A stretch of DNA of 64,000 nt, taken from contig LR594584.1 in the NCBI GenBank assembly GCA_901538445.1, forward strand, positions 528,572 to 592,571, given 5' to 3'. The stretch is from Gemmataceae bacterium (GTDB lineage Bacteria > Planctomycetota > Planctomycetia > Gemmatales > Gemmataceae). Made by a program: the position numbers and the translations under genes. Positions 47,607-58,000 of this stretch are shown one piece after another (the first letter of the stretch is position 1; each line of letters opens with the position of its first letter). The notes under the pieces were generated by a model. It saw only the letters and a list, made by a program, of their open reading frames with translations. It ran no database searches and was not told the DNA's origin.

Positions 47607-49906
47607 CCCGCCTCTCCCTGGCCGCACTCGTACTGCTCCCGGCCGCCGCGACCGCGGCACCGCCCGACTTCGCGGCCGACGTCGCCCCGATCCTGGAGCG
47701 GCACTGCGTCCGGTGCCACCAGCCCGGCAACGCGAAGGGCAAGGTGTCGGTCGCGACGCCCGCGGACCTGCTCGACAACGAGCACGTCGTCCCCGGGAAG
47801 CCGGCCGAGAGCGGCGTCCTCGATCTGCTCGTGCCCGAGGCGCCCGGCAAGCGGCCGCGGATGCCGAAGGAGGGCAAGGCGCTGACGGCCGCCGAGGTCG
47901 CCACGCTCCGCGAGTGGATCGCGGCCGGCGCGGCGTGGCCGAAGGAGGTCGTGGTCAAGGAGCGGTCGAAGGCGGACAAGTCGTGGTGGTCGCTGCGGCC
48001 GCTCGCGGACCCGACGCCCCCGGACCCGCAGGGGCTGCCGAAGGCGTGGGCCGCGAACCCGGTCGACCGGTTCGTGTTCGCGAAGCTCGCCGAGAAGGGG
48101 CTCGCGCCGTCGCCGCCGGCCGACCCCCGCACGCTCGTGCGCCGCGTGACCTTCGACCTCACCGGCCTGCCGCCGACGCCCGAGGCGATCGAGGCGTTCG
48201 CGAAGGACCCGTCGGACGCGGCGTTCGCGAAGCTCGTCGACGACCTCCTCGCCAGCCCCGCCTACGGCGAGCGCTGGGGCCGGCACTGGCTCGACGTGGT
48301 GCGGTTCGGCGAGTCGAACGGGTTCGAGCGGAACGTCATCATCGACACCGCGTGGCCGTTCCGCGACTACGTCATCAGGAGCTTCAACGACGCCAAGCCG
48401 TTCGACCGACTCGTCCGCGAGCACCTCGCCGGCGACGTGATCGGCCCCGGGGACCCGGCGGTCGAGGTGGGCACCGCGTTCCTCGTCACCGGCCCCTACG
48501 ACAACGTCGGGAACCAGGACGCGGTCCAGGCGGCGGTGATCCGCGCCAACACGCTCGACGAGATGGTGCGGGCGACCGGCGAGGCGTTCCTCGGGGTCAC
48601 CGTCGGGTGCGCCCGGTGCCACAACCACAAGTTCGACCCGATCACCCAGCAGGACTACCACCGGCTCGCGGCCGCGGTCGCGGGGGTGTTCCACGGCGAG
48701 CGACCGATCGGCACACCGGAGCAGGCGAAGAAGGTCGCGGCCGCGCGTGCGGCCCTCGACAAGAAGCGGGCCGAGCAAGCGTCCCTCCTGAAGCGCACCA
48801 CCCCGGCCGCCGCTGTGCTGGGGTTCCCCGCAGTCGCGGCGCGTCAGTCGGCCCAGGCCGCGGGCGTCGCCGCGGCCGAGGCCGAGGTGCGCTCGCTCGG
48901 CAACGTCCCGGTGTGGTGGGCCGGGCAGTTCCGGGCGGCGAACGGACCGTTCCACGTGTTCGTCGGCGGCGACCCGCAGAAGAAGGGCGACGCGGTGGCG
49001 TTCGCGAGCCCCGCGTTCCTCTCGGAGTCCGCGAAGGGGTTCGACCTTCCGCCGAGTGCGACCGAGGCGCAGCGGCGCACGGCGCTCGCCGAGTGGATCG
49101 TGAGCCGCGACAACCCGCTGACCGCCCGCGTCCTGGCGAACCGCGTCTGGGGGTGGCACTTCGGCACCGGCATCGTCGAGACGCCGAGCGACTTCGGGTA
49201 CATGGGCGGGAAGCCGATGCACCCCGAACTGCTCGACTGGATCGCTCGCCGCATTCACGCGGAGAACTGGAAGCTCAAGCCGGTCCACCGCCTGATCGTC
49301 ACCTCGCGGGCGTACCGGCAGGCGTCCGCGTACCGCGCCGACGCGGCTTCGGTTGACGGCGACTCGCGGCTCCTCTGGCGGTTCCCGCCGAGGCGGCTCT
49401 CGGGCGAGGAGGTCCGCGACGCGATGCTGAGCGTCTCGGGGAAGCTCGACCGCAAGCCCGGCGGCCCCGGGTTCCGGCTCTACAAGTACGTGCAGGACAA
49501 CGTGGCGACATACTTCCCGCTCGACGCGCCGGGGCCGGAGACGTACCGCCGCGCCGTGTACCACCAGAACGCGCGTGCGGCCCGCGTCGATGTGCTCACC
49601 GACTTCGACTGCCCCGACCCGGCTGGTGCGGCCCCGAAGCGCGCCAGCACCACGACGCCGATGCAGGCGCTGGCGCTGTTCAACCACAAGTTCACGCTCG
49701 ACATGGCCGATGCGCTGGCGGCGCGAGCGAGGGCCGACGCCGGCCCCGAACCCGACGCACAGGTGCGGCGGCTGTTCGCACTCGCCTACGGCCGCTCGCC
49801 GAGCGCCGAGGAACTCGCCGCCGCGAGCAAGGTCGCGCAGGCCCACGGCCTCCGGGCACTCGCCCGTGCGGTGCTGAACTCGAACGAGTTCCTGTACGTC
49901 GATTAA
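47603..49906 (+). CDS. Planctomycete cytochrome-like PSCyt1/DUF1549/DUF1553 protein
   Basis: 767 residues. Signal peptide; PSCyt1 heme-type motif C35-x2-C38-H39 in 'HCVRCHQPGN' near the N-terminus. DUF1549 spans about 150-340 ('NPVDRFVFAKLAEKGLAPSP', 'YGERWGRHWLDVVRFGESNG') with the second CxxCH in 'GCARCHNHKFDPI'. DUF1553 follows to the end ('RVLANRVWGWHFGTGIVETPSDFGYMG', 'RLLWRFPPRRLSGEEVRDAML', 'FNHKFTLDMAD'). It is the usual partner of DUF1501, encoded next. Probably a c-type cytochrome redox enzyme for polysaccharide or other substrate breakdown in the periplasm; not proven. Confidence 0.93.
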   Translation: MTRLSLAALVLLPAAATAAPPDFAADVAPILERHCVRCHQPGNAKGKVSVATPADLLDNEHVVPGKPAESGVLDLLVPEAPGKRPRMPKEGKALTAAEVATLREWIAAGAAWPKEVVVKERSKADKSWWSLRPLADPTPPDPQGLPKAWAANPVDRFVFAKLAEKGLAPSPPADPRTLVRRVTFDLTGLPPTPEAIEAFAKDPSDAAFAKLVDDLLASPAYGERWGRHWLDVVRFGESNGFERNVIIDTAWPFRDYVIRSFNDAKPFDRLVREHLAGDVIGPGDPAVEVGTAFLVTGPYDNVGNQDAVQAAVIRANTLDEMVRATGEAFLGVTVGCARCHNHKFDPITQQDYHRLAAAVAGVFHGERPIGTPEQAKKVAAARAALDKKRAEQASLLKRTTPAAAVLGFPAVAARQSAQAAGVAAAEAEVRSLGNVPVWWAGQFRAANGPFHVFVGGDPQKKGDAVAFASPAFLSESAKGFDLPPSATEAQRRTALAEWIVSRDNPLTARVLANRVWGWHFGTGIVETPSDFGYMGGKPMHPELLDWIARRIHAENWKLKPVHRLIVTSRAYRQASAYRADAASVDGDSRLLWRFPPRRLSGEEVRDAMLSVSGKLDRKPGGPGFRLYKYVQDNVATYFPLDAPGPETYRRAVYHQNARAARVDVLTDFDCPDPAGAAPKRASTTTPMQALALFNHKFTLDMADALAARARADAGPEPDAQVRRLFALAYGRSPSAEELAAASKVAQAHGLRALARAVLNSNEFLYVD

Positions 49907-49915
49907 CACTGCCGC

Positions 49916-49984
49916 GAGCCACGGGGCTTGCCCCCGTGGAGCCTTGAACCGCCCGAAGCACCACGGGGACAAGCCCCGTGGCTC
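49916..49984. repeat. Palindrome between DUF1549 and DUF1501 genes
   Basis: GAGCCACGGGGCTTG (49916 on) is mirrored by CAAGCCCCGTGGCTC (to 49984), with inner CCCCGTGG/CCACGGGG. It could form a stable mRNA hairpin in the 98-base gap or be a small dispersed palindromic repeat. Confidence 0.65.
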
Positions 49985-50004
49985 ACCAAGCCAAGAGCCT
50001 CCCC

Positions 50005-51437
50005 GTGAACGCCCCTCCCCTGTTCGACCGCCGCGGGTTCCTCGCCCAGATCCCGACCGGGTTCGCCGGCGTCGGGCTCATGTCGCTCCTCGCTCGCGAC
50101 GCGGGCGCTGACGGCGGCGCGTGGCAGCCCGGCAAGAACCAGACGCACCACCCGGCGAAGGCGAAGCGCGTCCTCCAGATCTTTTGCCCCGGGGCCGCGT
50201 CGCACATCGACCTGTGGGACCACAAGCCGACGCTCGAAAAGCTCGACGGCAAGCCGCTGCCGGGCGAAGAGAACCTCGTCAGCTTCCAGGGGAAGAACGG
50301 CAACTTGATGCGGCCGCCGTGGGCGTTCAAGGCCGCCGGCGAGTGCGGGAAGATGCTCTCGACGCTCGTTCCCGAAGTGGCGAAGTTCGCCGACGACATC
50401 GCGTTCCTGCACGGGATGACGTCGAAGACGAACACGCACGGCCCCGGGTGCGTGTTCATGAACACCGGCCACGTCACCGAGGGGTTCCCGGCCGCCGGGT
50501 CGTGGGTCACCTACGCACTCGGCTCGGCGAACGAGAACCTGCCGGCATACGTCGCCCTCCCGGACGTCCGGGGCGAGCCGCCGAACGGGAAGGCGAACTG
50601 GTCGAACGGGTTCCTCCCGGCGAGCGTGCAGGGCGTGCAACTCTCCGCCGACCAGCCGGTGCGGAACCTCGCGCCCCCGGCCGGCGTGTCGCCGCAGGAA
50701 GACGCCGCGACCCGCGACGTGCTCGGGTTCCTCAACGCCCGGCACTCGCAGACGCACCCCGGCGACAGCGACCTCGCGGCCCGCGTCGCGTCGTACCAGC
50801 TCGCGGCGAAGATGCAGCTCTCGGCCCCGGAGGTGTCGGACCTCGCCCGCGAGCCGGCCGCGGCGCACAAGCGGTACGGCACCGGCGACCCCAACAAGCT
50901 CAAGGCCGCGTACGCCCGCAACTGCCTCCTCGCCCGGCGGATGCTGGAGCGCGGCGTGCGGTACGTGAACCTGTACTGCGCGAGCCGGGCGAGCGGCGTC
51001 GATGGGCTCCTGAACTGGGACGCTCACAAGACGCTGAAGCAGGACTACGACCGGCACGCGCCGATCTTCGACCAGCCGACCGCCGCACTGCTCGCCGACC
51101 TCAAGCAGTCCGGCATGCTCGACGACACGCTGGTGCTGTGGACGACGGAGTTCGGCCGCATGCCGACGCACCAGGCCGGGGTGCGGGGCCGCGACCACAA
51201 CCCGGACGGGTTCACCTGCTGGATGATGGGGGCCGGGGTGAAGGGCGGCGTGAGCCACGGCGCGACCGACGAGTTCGGCCGCCGCGCCGTCGAGAACGTG
51301 ACCACCGTGTGGGACTTCTACGCGACCGTGCTGCACCTGCTCGGCTTCGACCACGAGAAGCTGACGTGGTACCACAACGGCCTGAGCCGCCGGCTCACCG
51401 ACGTCCACGGGCACGTGGTCGCGAAGTGCTGGCGTGA
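50005..51437 (+). CDS. DUF1501 family protein, C-terminus frameshifted
   Basis: GTG 50005, about 477 residues to the expected end. Landmarks: Tat-type signal '[17 protein letters not shown]', '[16 protein letters not shown]', '[20 protein letters not shown]', '[11 protein letters not shown]' and '[14 protein letters not shown]', the sulfatase-like core of DUF1501. The last codons read '[11 protein letters not shown]'. One extra base after 'CACGTGGTC' would restore the normal family ending 'HVVREVLA' and a TGA at 51435-51437. As given, the frame stays open to a stop at 52681-52683, antisense to the next gene. Either a real frameshift or a sequence error. Coordinates here stop at the restored TGA. 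Usual partner of DUF1549/1553. Confidence 0.85.
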
Positions 51438-51458
51438 TTCGCTGCCGGGTTCTGGCGA

Positions 51459-51519
51459 GCGGCGCGGCGTGAGCCCGCCGGTGGTTTTCAGGTCAACCGG
51501 CGGGCTCACGCCGCGCCGC
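51459..51519. repeat. 24-bp-armed palindrome after DUF1501
   Basis: GCGGCGCGGCGTGAGCCCGC... (51459-51482) and its perfect inverted copy (51496-51519) flank a 13-base loop GGTTTTCAGGTCA-like. It lies between the DUF1501 and YihY ends and could serve as a bidirectional terminator stem. Confidence 0.7.
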
Positions 51520-51624
51520 TGCTGTGCACTTCAACAGCACACCGCTCTCGTGTCCGAAGCCGAGCAAGGGTTCACGCGCATTCCTTGCTCGGCGCTCGGG
51601 CTCGGACCAAAACGGAACGCGAAG

Positions 51625-52551
51625 TCACGCCGTGGCGGGCAGCCCCTGTTCGGCGCGGGCGGCGGGCGTGACCGGTTCCGCGTAGGGCTTCGGCTTGATC
51701 CGCGAGCCGAGGTGGTTGGCGTACGCCTTGGTCAGCTCGGCCCCGAACAGGAAGATCTGCGAGGCGTAGTAGAGCCACACGAGCAGGACCGCGAGCGACC
51801 CGGCCGCACCGTAGGCCGAGCCCACACCGGCACGGCCCAGGTAGAGCCCGATCAGGAACTTCCCGAGCGAGAACATCACGGCCGTCACCGCGGCCCCGAA
51901 CCACACGTCCCGCCACGCGATCACCGCGTCCGGCAGGAACTTGTAGATCAGCGCGAACAGTACGGTCACGACCACCACGTCGAGGGTCGTGGTGACGATC
52001 AGCCCGACCGTCCCGGTCTGCCAGTCGCCGAGGAGGGTGCCGACCGCGGCGAGCACGCTGCTCACGACCAGCGACACGAGGAGCAGGAACGCGACGCCGA
52101 GGACCATCGTGAGCGACAGGAACCGGTCGCGAACGAACCCCCACGCGCCGCGGCCGGGCTTCGGCTGCACCTCCCAGATCGTGTTCAGCGCGTCCTGGAG
52201 CTGGCCGAACAGCCCGGCCGCCCCGAACAGCAGCATCGCGATGCCCAGGACCGAGCCGATGGTCCCGGCCCCGGGCTTGTTGGCGCTCTGGACCATCGTT
52301 TCGACGGCCTCACCGCCCTGGGCCCCGACGAGGTTCTGCACCTGGGCCGAAATCTGGCCCTGCGCGGCCTCCTCGCCGAGCACCATCCCGGCGATGGCGA
52401 TGGCGATGACGAGGAGCGGCGCGATCGAAAAGATAGCGTAGTACGCCAGCGCCGCCCCGAGCCGCGGGGCCTTGTCGTTGACCCACTCGGATGCGGCCTC
52501 GAAGACGATGGTCTTGGCGGTCGAGAAGCTCGGTACGGCGGTCGCGCTCAC
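51625..52551 (-). CDS. YihY/BrkB-family membrane protein
   Basis: 308 residues, GTG 52551. Six hydrophobic helices; '[21 protein letters not shown]', '[22 protein letters not shown]' and '[31 protein letters not shown]' are the conserved YihY/BrkB (ribonuclease BN-like in old names) motifs. Its membrane role is uncertain; not a proven RNase. It is convergent to DUF1501, whose frameshifted reading frame would run antisense through the whole gene. The C-terminal tail is Pro/Ala-rich. Confidence 0.92.
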   Translation of the reverse strand: MSATAVPSFSTAKTIVFEAASEWVNDKAPRLGAALAYYAIFSIAPLLVIAIAIAGMVLGEEAAQGQISAQVQNLVGAQGGEAVETMVQSANKPGAGTIGSVLGIAMLLFGAAGLFGQLQDALNTIWEVQPKPGRGAWGFVRDRFLSLTMVLGVAFLLLVSLVVSSVLAAVGTLLGDWQTGTVGLIVTTTLDVVVVTVLFALIYKFLPDAVIAWRDVWFGAAVTAVMFSLGKFLIGLYLGRAGVGSAYGAAGSLAVLLVWLYYASQIFLFGAELTKAYANHLGSRIKPKPYAEPVTPAARAEQGLPATA

Positions 52552-52649
52552 CGAAGTGCCCTCGGGTGTGGTGAGGCAAGCCGCGCGGCAGTTCGGCGGC
52601 TCGCGTCGTGGGCGGAGATGCACGTCGCGTGCCGGACGCCGACCGTCGA

Positions 52650-53096
52650 TCACCCCGCCCGGCACGCGCACAGCCCGCGGTAGACGGCACCGGCCGCGAG
52701 CCCCCCGAGCGTGTACCACGCGACCGTCATGGCGGCCGTTCGCGGGGTGCGCCGGCTCGGTGCGGTCCCCAGGCCGAGTGGGCCGGGCAGGTACACGGCC
52801 CCGACCCCGGCCGCGAGGCCGAGAAGGGCCCCGCGGGTGACCGCCCCTTCGGCCCCGCCGATGCCCACGAGCGCGTAGTACGCGGTGTTCAACACGAGGT
52901 CGCCCGCGAGCGCCGCAGTGTGCAGGTTCGGCTCGGCCGGCGGTTCGACCCCGGCGGCCCGGAGCCCGCCCGCAATCGCCCGCTCGCCCAGAACGTCCAT
53001 CCGCGGGGCGTCGTCGCGGACGCGCCGCACCGTCTCGTGAACCAGCGTGAGCGCGGCCGCACCGGCGGCCCCCGCGGCGACTGCTTCGAGTGGCAT
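52650..53096 (-). CDS. Small hypothetical membrane protein
   Basis: 148 residues, ATG 53096 with GAGGAAGC upstream. Ala/Gly-rich hydrophobic segments at about 3-20, 64-80, 86-104 and 121-142 suggest a small integral membrane protein. '[25 protein letters not shown]' is a charged loop. I recognise no named family. It is upstream of the YihY gene on the same strand with 98 bases between. Confidence 0.7.
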   Translation of the reverse strand: MPLEAVAAGAAGAAALTLVHETVRRVRDDAPRMDVLGERAIAGGLRAAGVEPPAEPNLHTAALAGDLVLNTAYYALVGIGGAEGAVTRGALLGLAAGVGAVYLPGPLGLGTAPSRRTPRTAAMTVAWYTLGGLAAGAVYRGLCACRAG

Positions 53097-53332
53097 GTTG
53101 CTTCCTCTTGTTTGTGGTGCCGGACTGCGGCCCTGCGGCCGCTCACCGTGACGACAGCAATCGTCGGGCCGGGTGAAGAGGGGTCCGCGGTCACGGCACC
53201 GGGCAGCACACTTCTCGTTCGCGGCAGCTCGGTCCTGCGTTTCCGGGCCGCAGGGACAGATACGGTCCGTAGCGATCCCCGCGACCAACAGAATCGGGCC
53301 GGAGTTGCACATCTGCCGGGTTCGGGCAACGG

Positions 53333-53349
53333 TTGGCACGCCCGCTGCA
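53333..53349 (+). promoter_or_regulatory. Sigma-54 promoter for a candidate small RNA
   Basis: TTGGCACGCCCGCTGCA: perfect -24 TTGGCACG and a -12 CTGCA with GG-N10-GC spacing. Start predicted near 53360. Confidence 0.65.
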
Positions 53350-53359
53350 ACACACTCCT

Positions 53360-53472
53360 GCAACGAACGACACGTCGGGCCGGTCTCACCCGGCCCGCCC
53401 CACACACCACCCAACACGTCATCGAACCCATCCCACGAGAGCCGGCGACTTCGGTCGCCGGCTTCTTCTTTG
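53360..53472 (+). ncRNA. Candidate sigma-54-dependent small RNA (~112 nt)
   Basis: Starts about 12 bases after a strong RpoN promoter and ends at an intrinsic terminator (53441-53471), with no reading frame of note between. It contains a hairpin GGGCCGG/CCGGCCC (53377-53396), then a long unpaired C/A-rich stretch around 53397-53438 that could base-pair with targets, then the UUCG-capped terminator. It could instead be an attenuated leader of the MFS gene, whose ATG lies 77 bases beyond the terminator. No homology can be checked here. Confidence 0.45.
53441..53471 (+). terminator. Intrinsic terminator with UUCG tetraloop
   Basis: GCCGGCGAC (53441-53449), loop TTCG, GTCGCCGGC (53454-53462), then TTCTTCTTT. 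A 9-bp stem with the extra-stable tetraloop; strong terminator. Confidence 0.82.
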
Positions 53473-53547
53473 CAAGGGGTTGTCCCCCGCGACCGATCGA
53501 CTACGCCACCACCGTGCGCCCCCGCACGCCGAGGAGGAACAAGCAAC

Positions 53548-54696
53548 ATGGACGACCAGCAACGTGTGACCCGCACCGCGGTCCGGAGCGTGTCGGCGTG
53601 GTTCTTCCTCAACGGGTTCACGCTCGCCGCGTGGGTGGCCCACGTCCCGCGGCTGAAAGAGGACCTGCACACCACGACCGGGCCGCTCGGGCTGGCGCTG
53701 CTGTGCATGTCGGCCGGTGCGGTGCTGGGGATGACGCTCGCCCCGAAGGTCACCCGGCGGGTCGGGGCGGCACGGGCCGCGTGGCGGGCCGGCATCATCA
53801 TGGCGGTGCTCCTCGGGGTGCCGCTGTCCGCGGGGACCGTGACCGGGCTGGGCCTCGCGCTGCTCGCGTTCGGGGCGGCCAACGGGATCATGGACGTGAC
53901 CATGAACACCGCGGCCGCGGCCGTCGAGCGCGACCTCGGGCGGCCGGTGATGTCGTCGTTCCACGGGTGGTTCAGCGTGGGGATGGTGCTGGGCGTCCTC
54001 GGCGGCGTCGCGGCGCTGTCCGCGGGGCTGCCGCCGCTGGCGCACGCGGGGGGCGTGCTCGCGCTCGCCGGGGTGTTGCTGTTCGCGGCCCCGCCCACGG
54101 GAATCGGGAACCCGCCCGAAGCGACCGGAGCGGCACCCGCCGCGACCGACACCGGCGGCCGCGTGTTCGCGCTCGCGGCGCTGGCGTTCGTGAGCATGTT
54201 CCTGGAGGGCGCGGTCGCCGACTGGTCCGGGCTGCTCTCGGCCGGGTACGGGGCCGACGCCGCGACCGCGCCGCTCGCCTACGTCGCGTTCACCGTGACC
54301 TGGGCGGCCGGGCGGTTCGCCGGCGACGCCCTGACGCGCGCGGCCGGCGACGTGGTCATGGGCCGCCTGGGCGGAGTCCTCGCGGCGGCGGGCATCCTGG
54401 TCGGCGTGCTGTCCGAGTCGCCGCTCGGCGTGGCCGCCGGGTGCGCCGTGATCGGGTTGGGCCTCGCGAACGTGGTCCCGATCCTGTTCCGGGCCGCGGC
54501 CGCGATCGACCCGAGCGGGCGGGGCACGGCGATGGCGACCGTCACGGGAGTGGGGTACGCCGGGTTCCTGGTCGGCCCGCCGGCGGTCGGGTTCCTGGCC
54601 GAAGCGATCGGGCTCCCGCGGGCGTTGCTGCTCGTGGTGGTCGGGGGCGCCGCCCTGGCCGCCGGGGCCGGCGCGCTGCGGCCGCGGGCGAAGTGA
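53548..54696 (+). CDS. MFS transporter
   Basis: 382 residues from ATG 53548 behind GAGGAGGA. Twelve hydrophobic segments. 'RSVSAWFFLNGFTLAAWVAHVPRL' and 'GLALLAFGAANGIMDVTMNTAAAAVE' are typical of the YbjJ/small MFS-exporter branch (often annotated 'MFS transporter', sometimes proposed sugar or peptide exporter). 'GRGTAMATVTGVGYAGFLVGPPAVGFLAE' is the conserved second-half motif. Substrate unknown. It is preceded by the terminated small RNA or leader. Confidence 0.93.
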   Translation: MDDQQRVTRTAVRSVSAWFFLNGFTLAAWVAHVPRLKEDLHTTTGPLGLALLCMSAGAVLGMTLAPKVTRRVGAARAAWRAGIIMAVLLGVPLSAGTVTGLGLALLAFGAANGIMDVTMNTAAAAVERDLGRPVMSSFHGWFSVGMVLGVLGGVAALSAGLPPLAHAGGVLALAGVLLFAAPPTGIGNPPEATGAAPAATDTGGRVFALAALAFVSMFLEGAVADWSGLLSAGYGADAATAPLAYVAFTVTWAAGRFAGDALTRAAGDVVMGRLGGVLAAAGILVGVLSESPLGVAAGCAVIGLGLANVVPILFRAAAAIDPSGRGTAMATVTGVGYAGFLVGPPAVGFLAEAIGLPRALLLVVVGGAALAAGAGALRPRAK

Positions 54697-54737
54697 TACT
54701 GCCGGCACTGGTCACGCGCCCCAACTGGAGCGGCGAC

Positions 54738-54862
54738 GGTGACGGTTGCTTCTGGGAGTTCCCGTGATGGTTCTGGAGAGTTGACGTTGGTTCTGAAGAG
54801 TTTTCGTTGATTCTGGAGAGTTTCGGGTCTTTCTGGAGAGTTTCGGTTGGTTCTGGAGACCC
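54738..54862. repeat. Short imperfect tandem repeats, about 20 bp x 6
   Basis: Six units with consensus close to GTTGGTTCTGGAGAGTTTTC, each about 18-24 bases and 70-90% alike. It lies between the MFS stop and the cytochrome gene. Not a CRISPR: units are adjacent with no spacers. Confidence 0.7.
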
Positions 54863-55095
54863 CTCCCCCCGGATCGGCCAGAACCATTTTCACCCCGCGC
54901 CTCAGCGGGGCCACGAACAAATGATGCGCTACGCGGCCGGCCCCGGCGTTGAAATTGTGGCGGGGTGCGGTGCGGTGTGCGCGGTTTCCCGGCGGGGCTC
55001 GGGTTTCGGACAAGACGCCCGTGGGGCGGTCGCTTACCTTCGAGCGAGGAAATCACGCTTTCGCGGGCCCGCCCCGCGTCACGCCGGTGCCACCC

Positions 55096-58000
55096 ATGCG
55101 ACACGCCGCGCTCGGTCTGTACCTCCTCCTCGCCGCCACACAGGTGCGGGCCGCGGACCCGCCCGCGGGGCTGCACGCGCAACTCGCCGCCGAGCCGGTC
55201 GCCGAACTCGCGAAGGCGGCTCGCGAGCGGGGCGACGCGGGCCGCGGGGCCGTGCTGTTCTTCCAGCCGGCGCTCGCGTGCTCGAAGTGCCACGACGCCG
55301 AGGCCGGCACGCAGCTCGGCCCGGACCTGTCCAAGGCCGGCAAGGAAGCGACCGCGGAGTACCTCGTCGAGTCGGTCCTGTTCCCCTCGAAGGTGCTCAA
55401 GAAGGGGTACGAAACGGTCGTCGTCACCACCAAGGACGAGCGGACCGTCACGGGCCTCGTCGCGGACGACGCCGCCGACGCGCTCACGCTCCTCGACCCA
55501 TCCGCGAACGGCAAGCGGGTCGCGATCCCGAAGTCCGAGATCGAGCGCCGCACGGCGAGCCCCTCGTCGCTGATGCCCGACGGGCTCGCGAACCTGCTCT
55601 CCGACCGGCAGCAGTTCCTCGACCTCGCGAAGTACCTCATCGAGGTCGCCGAGGGCGGCCCAGGGCGCGCGAAGGAACTACGCCCGGCTGTGACCGCGCT
55701 CGTGATCCCCGAGTACGAGAAGGACATCGACCACGCCGGGCTGATCCGGGCCGCGGACGACAAGGCGCTGAAGCGGGGCGAGGCGATCTACTCGCGGGTG
55801 TGCGCCAACTGCCACGGAACCAAGGACCAGCCCGGCTCGCTGCCGACCTCCCCGCGGTTCGCCGCCCACGCCTTCAAGAACGGTAGCGACCCGTACAGCC
55901 TGTACCAGACGCTCACCCGCGGGTACGCGCTCATGGCCCCGCAGACGTGGATGGTGCCGCGGCAGAAGTACGACGTGATCCACTACCTCCGCGAGACGTA
56001 CCTGCGGCCGCACAACCCGACGCAGTACAAGCCGGCCGACGACGCCTACCTCGCGAAGCTCCCCGCGGGCAAGAAGGGCGAGTTCGGCCCGGCCCCGGTG
56101 AACGTCGAGCCGTGGGTGCTGATGGACTACGGCCCGAGCCTGGTGAACACCTACGAGGTCGCCCCGGGGAACATCGCGTACAAGGCGGTCGCGGTGCGGC
56201 TCGACGCCGGAACCGGCGGCGTGTCCCGCGGGTCGCGGTGGGCCGCGTTCGAGCACGACACTCTGCGGCTCGCCGCGGCCTGGACCGGGGACGGGTTCAT
56301 CGACTGGAAGGGCATCCACTTCAACGGCCAGCACCAAATTCACCCGAAGGTCACCGGGACCGTCCACGTCGCGAACCCGGTCGGCCCCGGCTGGGCCGAC
56401 CCGGCCACCGGGAGCTTCGCGGACCCGCGGCCGCTGGGCCGCGACAAGAAGCCGTTCGGCCCCCTGCCCCGCGAGTGGGGCCGGTTCCGCGGGCTGTACC
56501 ACTTCGGCGACCAGACCGTGATCGCGTACACGGTCGGCGACGCGGGCGTGCTCGAACTGGAGGGCACCGAGGGCGACCCGGCGAAGCCCGCGTTCACCCG
56601 CACCCTGGAGATCGGCAAGTCGTCGCGCGACCTCCTCGCCCGCGTCGCGCCCGTGGGCGTCGCCGCCGCGGTGGTGGGTGACAACCGGGTGTCACTGGAA
56701 GAACGCGACGGGTTCACCGTCCTCCGCGTGCCGGCCGCGGCGACCCCGATCCGCGTGAAGGTACTGTCCTCGAAGGGCGACGCGGCGGCGCTCAAGGCGC
56801 TCGCCAAGGAGTCGCCCGCCCCGCGGCCACTGGAACCCCTCACGAAGGGCGGCCCGAAGCGGTGGCCCGAGGTGCTCAAGGCGCCGGTGTCGGTCGGCAA
56901 GGACGACGGCCCGTTCGCGATCGACACGTTTGCCACGCCCGACCGGAACCCGTGGAACGCGCAGCTCCGGCTCACCGGGTTCGACTTCCTCCCGGGCGGC
57001 AAGCGGATGGCCGTCTGCTCGTGGGACGGCGACGTGTGGCTCGTCTCCGGCCTCGACGCTCCATCGGCCGGGGTGACGTGGCAGCGGGTCGCGACCGGCC
57101 TGTTCCAGCCGCTCGGGCTGAAGGTCCGCGACGGGGCGGTGTTTGTGTGCTGCCGCGACCAGATCGTGAAGCTCCACGACCTCAACGGCGACGGCGAGGC
57201 CGACTTCTCCGAGTGCTTCAACAGCGACCACCAGGTCACCGAGCACTTCCACGAGTTCGCAATGGGGCTCCAGACCGACGCCGAGGGGAACTTCTACTAC
57301 GCCAAGAGCGGCCGGCACGCGCTCCCGGCGCTCGTCCCGCACCACGGCACGCTCCTGAAGGTGAGCAAGGACGGCGCGAAGACCGAGATCCTCGCGACCG
57401 GGTTCCGGGCCGCCAACGGTGTGTGCCTGAACCCCGACGGCACGTTCTTCGTCACCGACCAGGAGGGGTTCTGGACCCCGAAGAACCGCATCAACCTCGT
57501 CGAGAAGGGCGGGTTCTACGGCAACATGTGGGGCTACACCGACGTCACCGACACGTCGAACGCCGCGATGAAGCAGCCGCTGTGCTGGGTCACGAACGAG
57601 TTCGACCGCTCGCCCGCCGAGCTGGTGTGGGTGCCGCCCGACGCGTGGGGGCCGCTGAAGGGCTCGCTGCTCAACATCTCCTACGGCATGGGGAAGATCT
57701 TCGTCGTCCCGCACGAGACGGTGAACGGGCAGCCGCAGGGCGGGATGGTCGCGCTGCCGCTTCCGCCGTTCCCGACCGGGATCATGCGGGGCCGGTTCCA
57801 CCCGACCGACGGCGCGCTGTACGCCTGTGGGATGTTCGCGTGGGCCGGGAACCGCGCCCAGCCCGGCGGGTTCTACCGCGTGCGGTACACGGGCAAGCCC
57901 GCCGACCTGCCGGTCGGGCTAAAGGCGACCGCGACCGGCGTCGAGTTGACGTTCACCGACCCGCTCGACCCGAAGGCCGCCGCGGACCCGAAGAACTACG

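Noticed and set aside
51438..52683. The ~415-residue extension of DUF1501 as a real C-terminal domain
   Set aside because: It is antisense to the well-supported YihY gene, is highly charged and low-complexity, and the family normally ends at the restored TGA.
53157..53171. Sigma-54 promoter on the minus strand before the 148-residue gene
   Set aside because: GG-N10-GC spacing fits but the -24 (CGGCCC) is poor; not strong enough to call.
54738..54862. CRISPR array
   Set aside because: Units of about 20 bases are directly adjacent and imperfect, with no spacers and no cas genes in the window.
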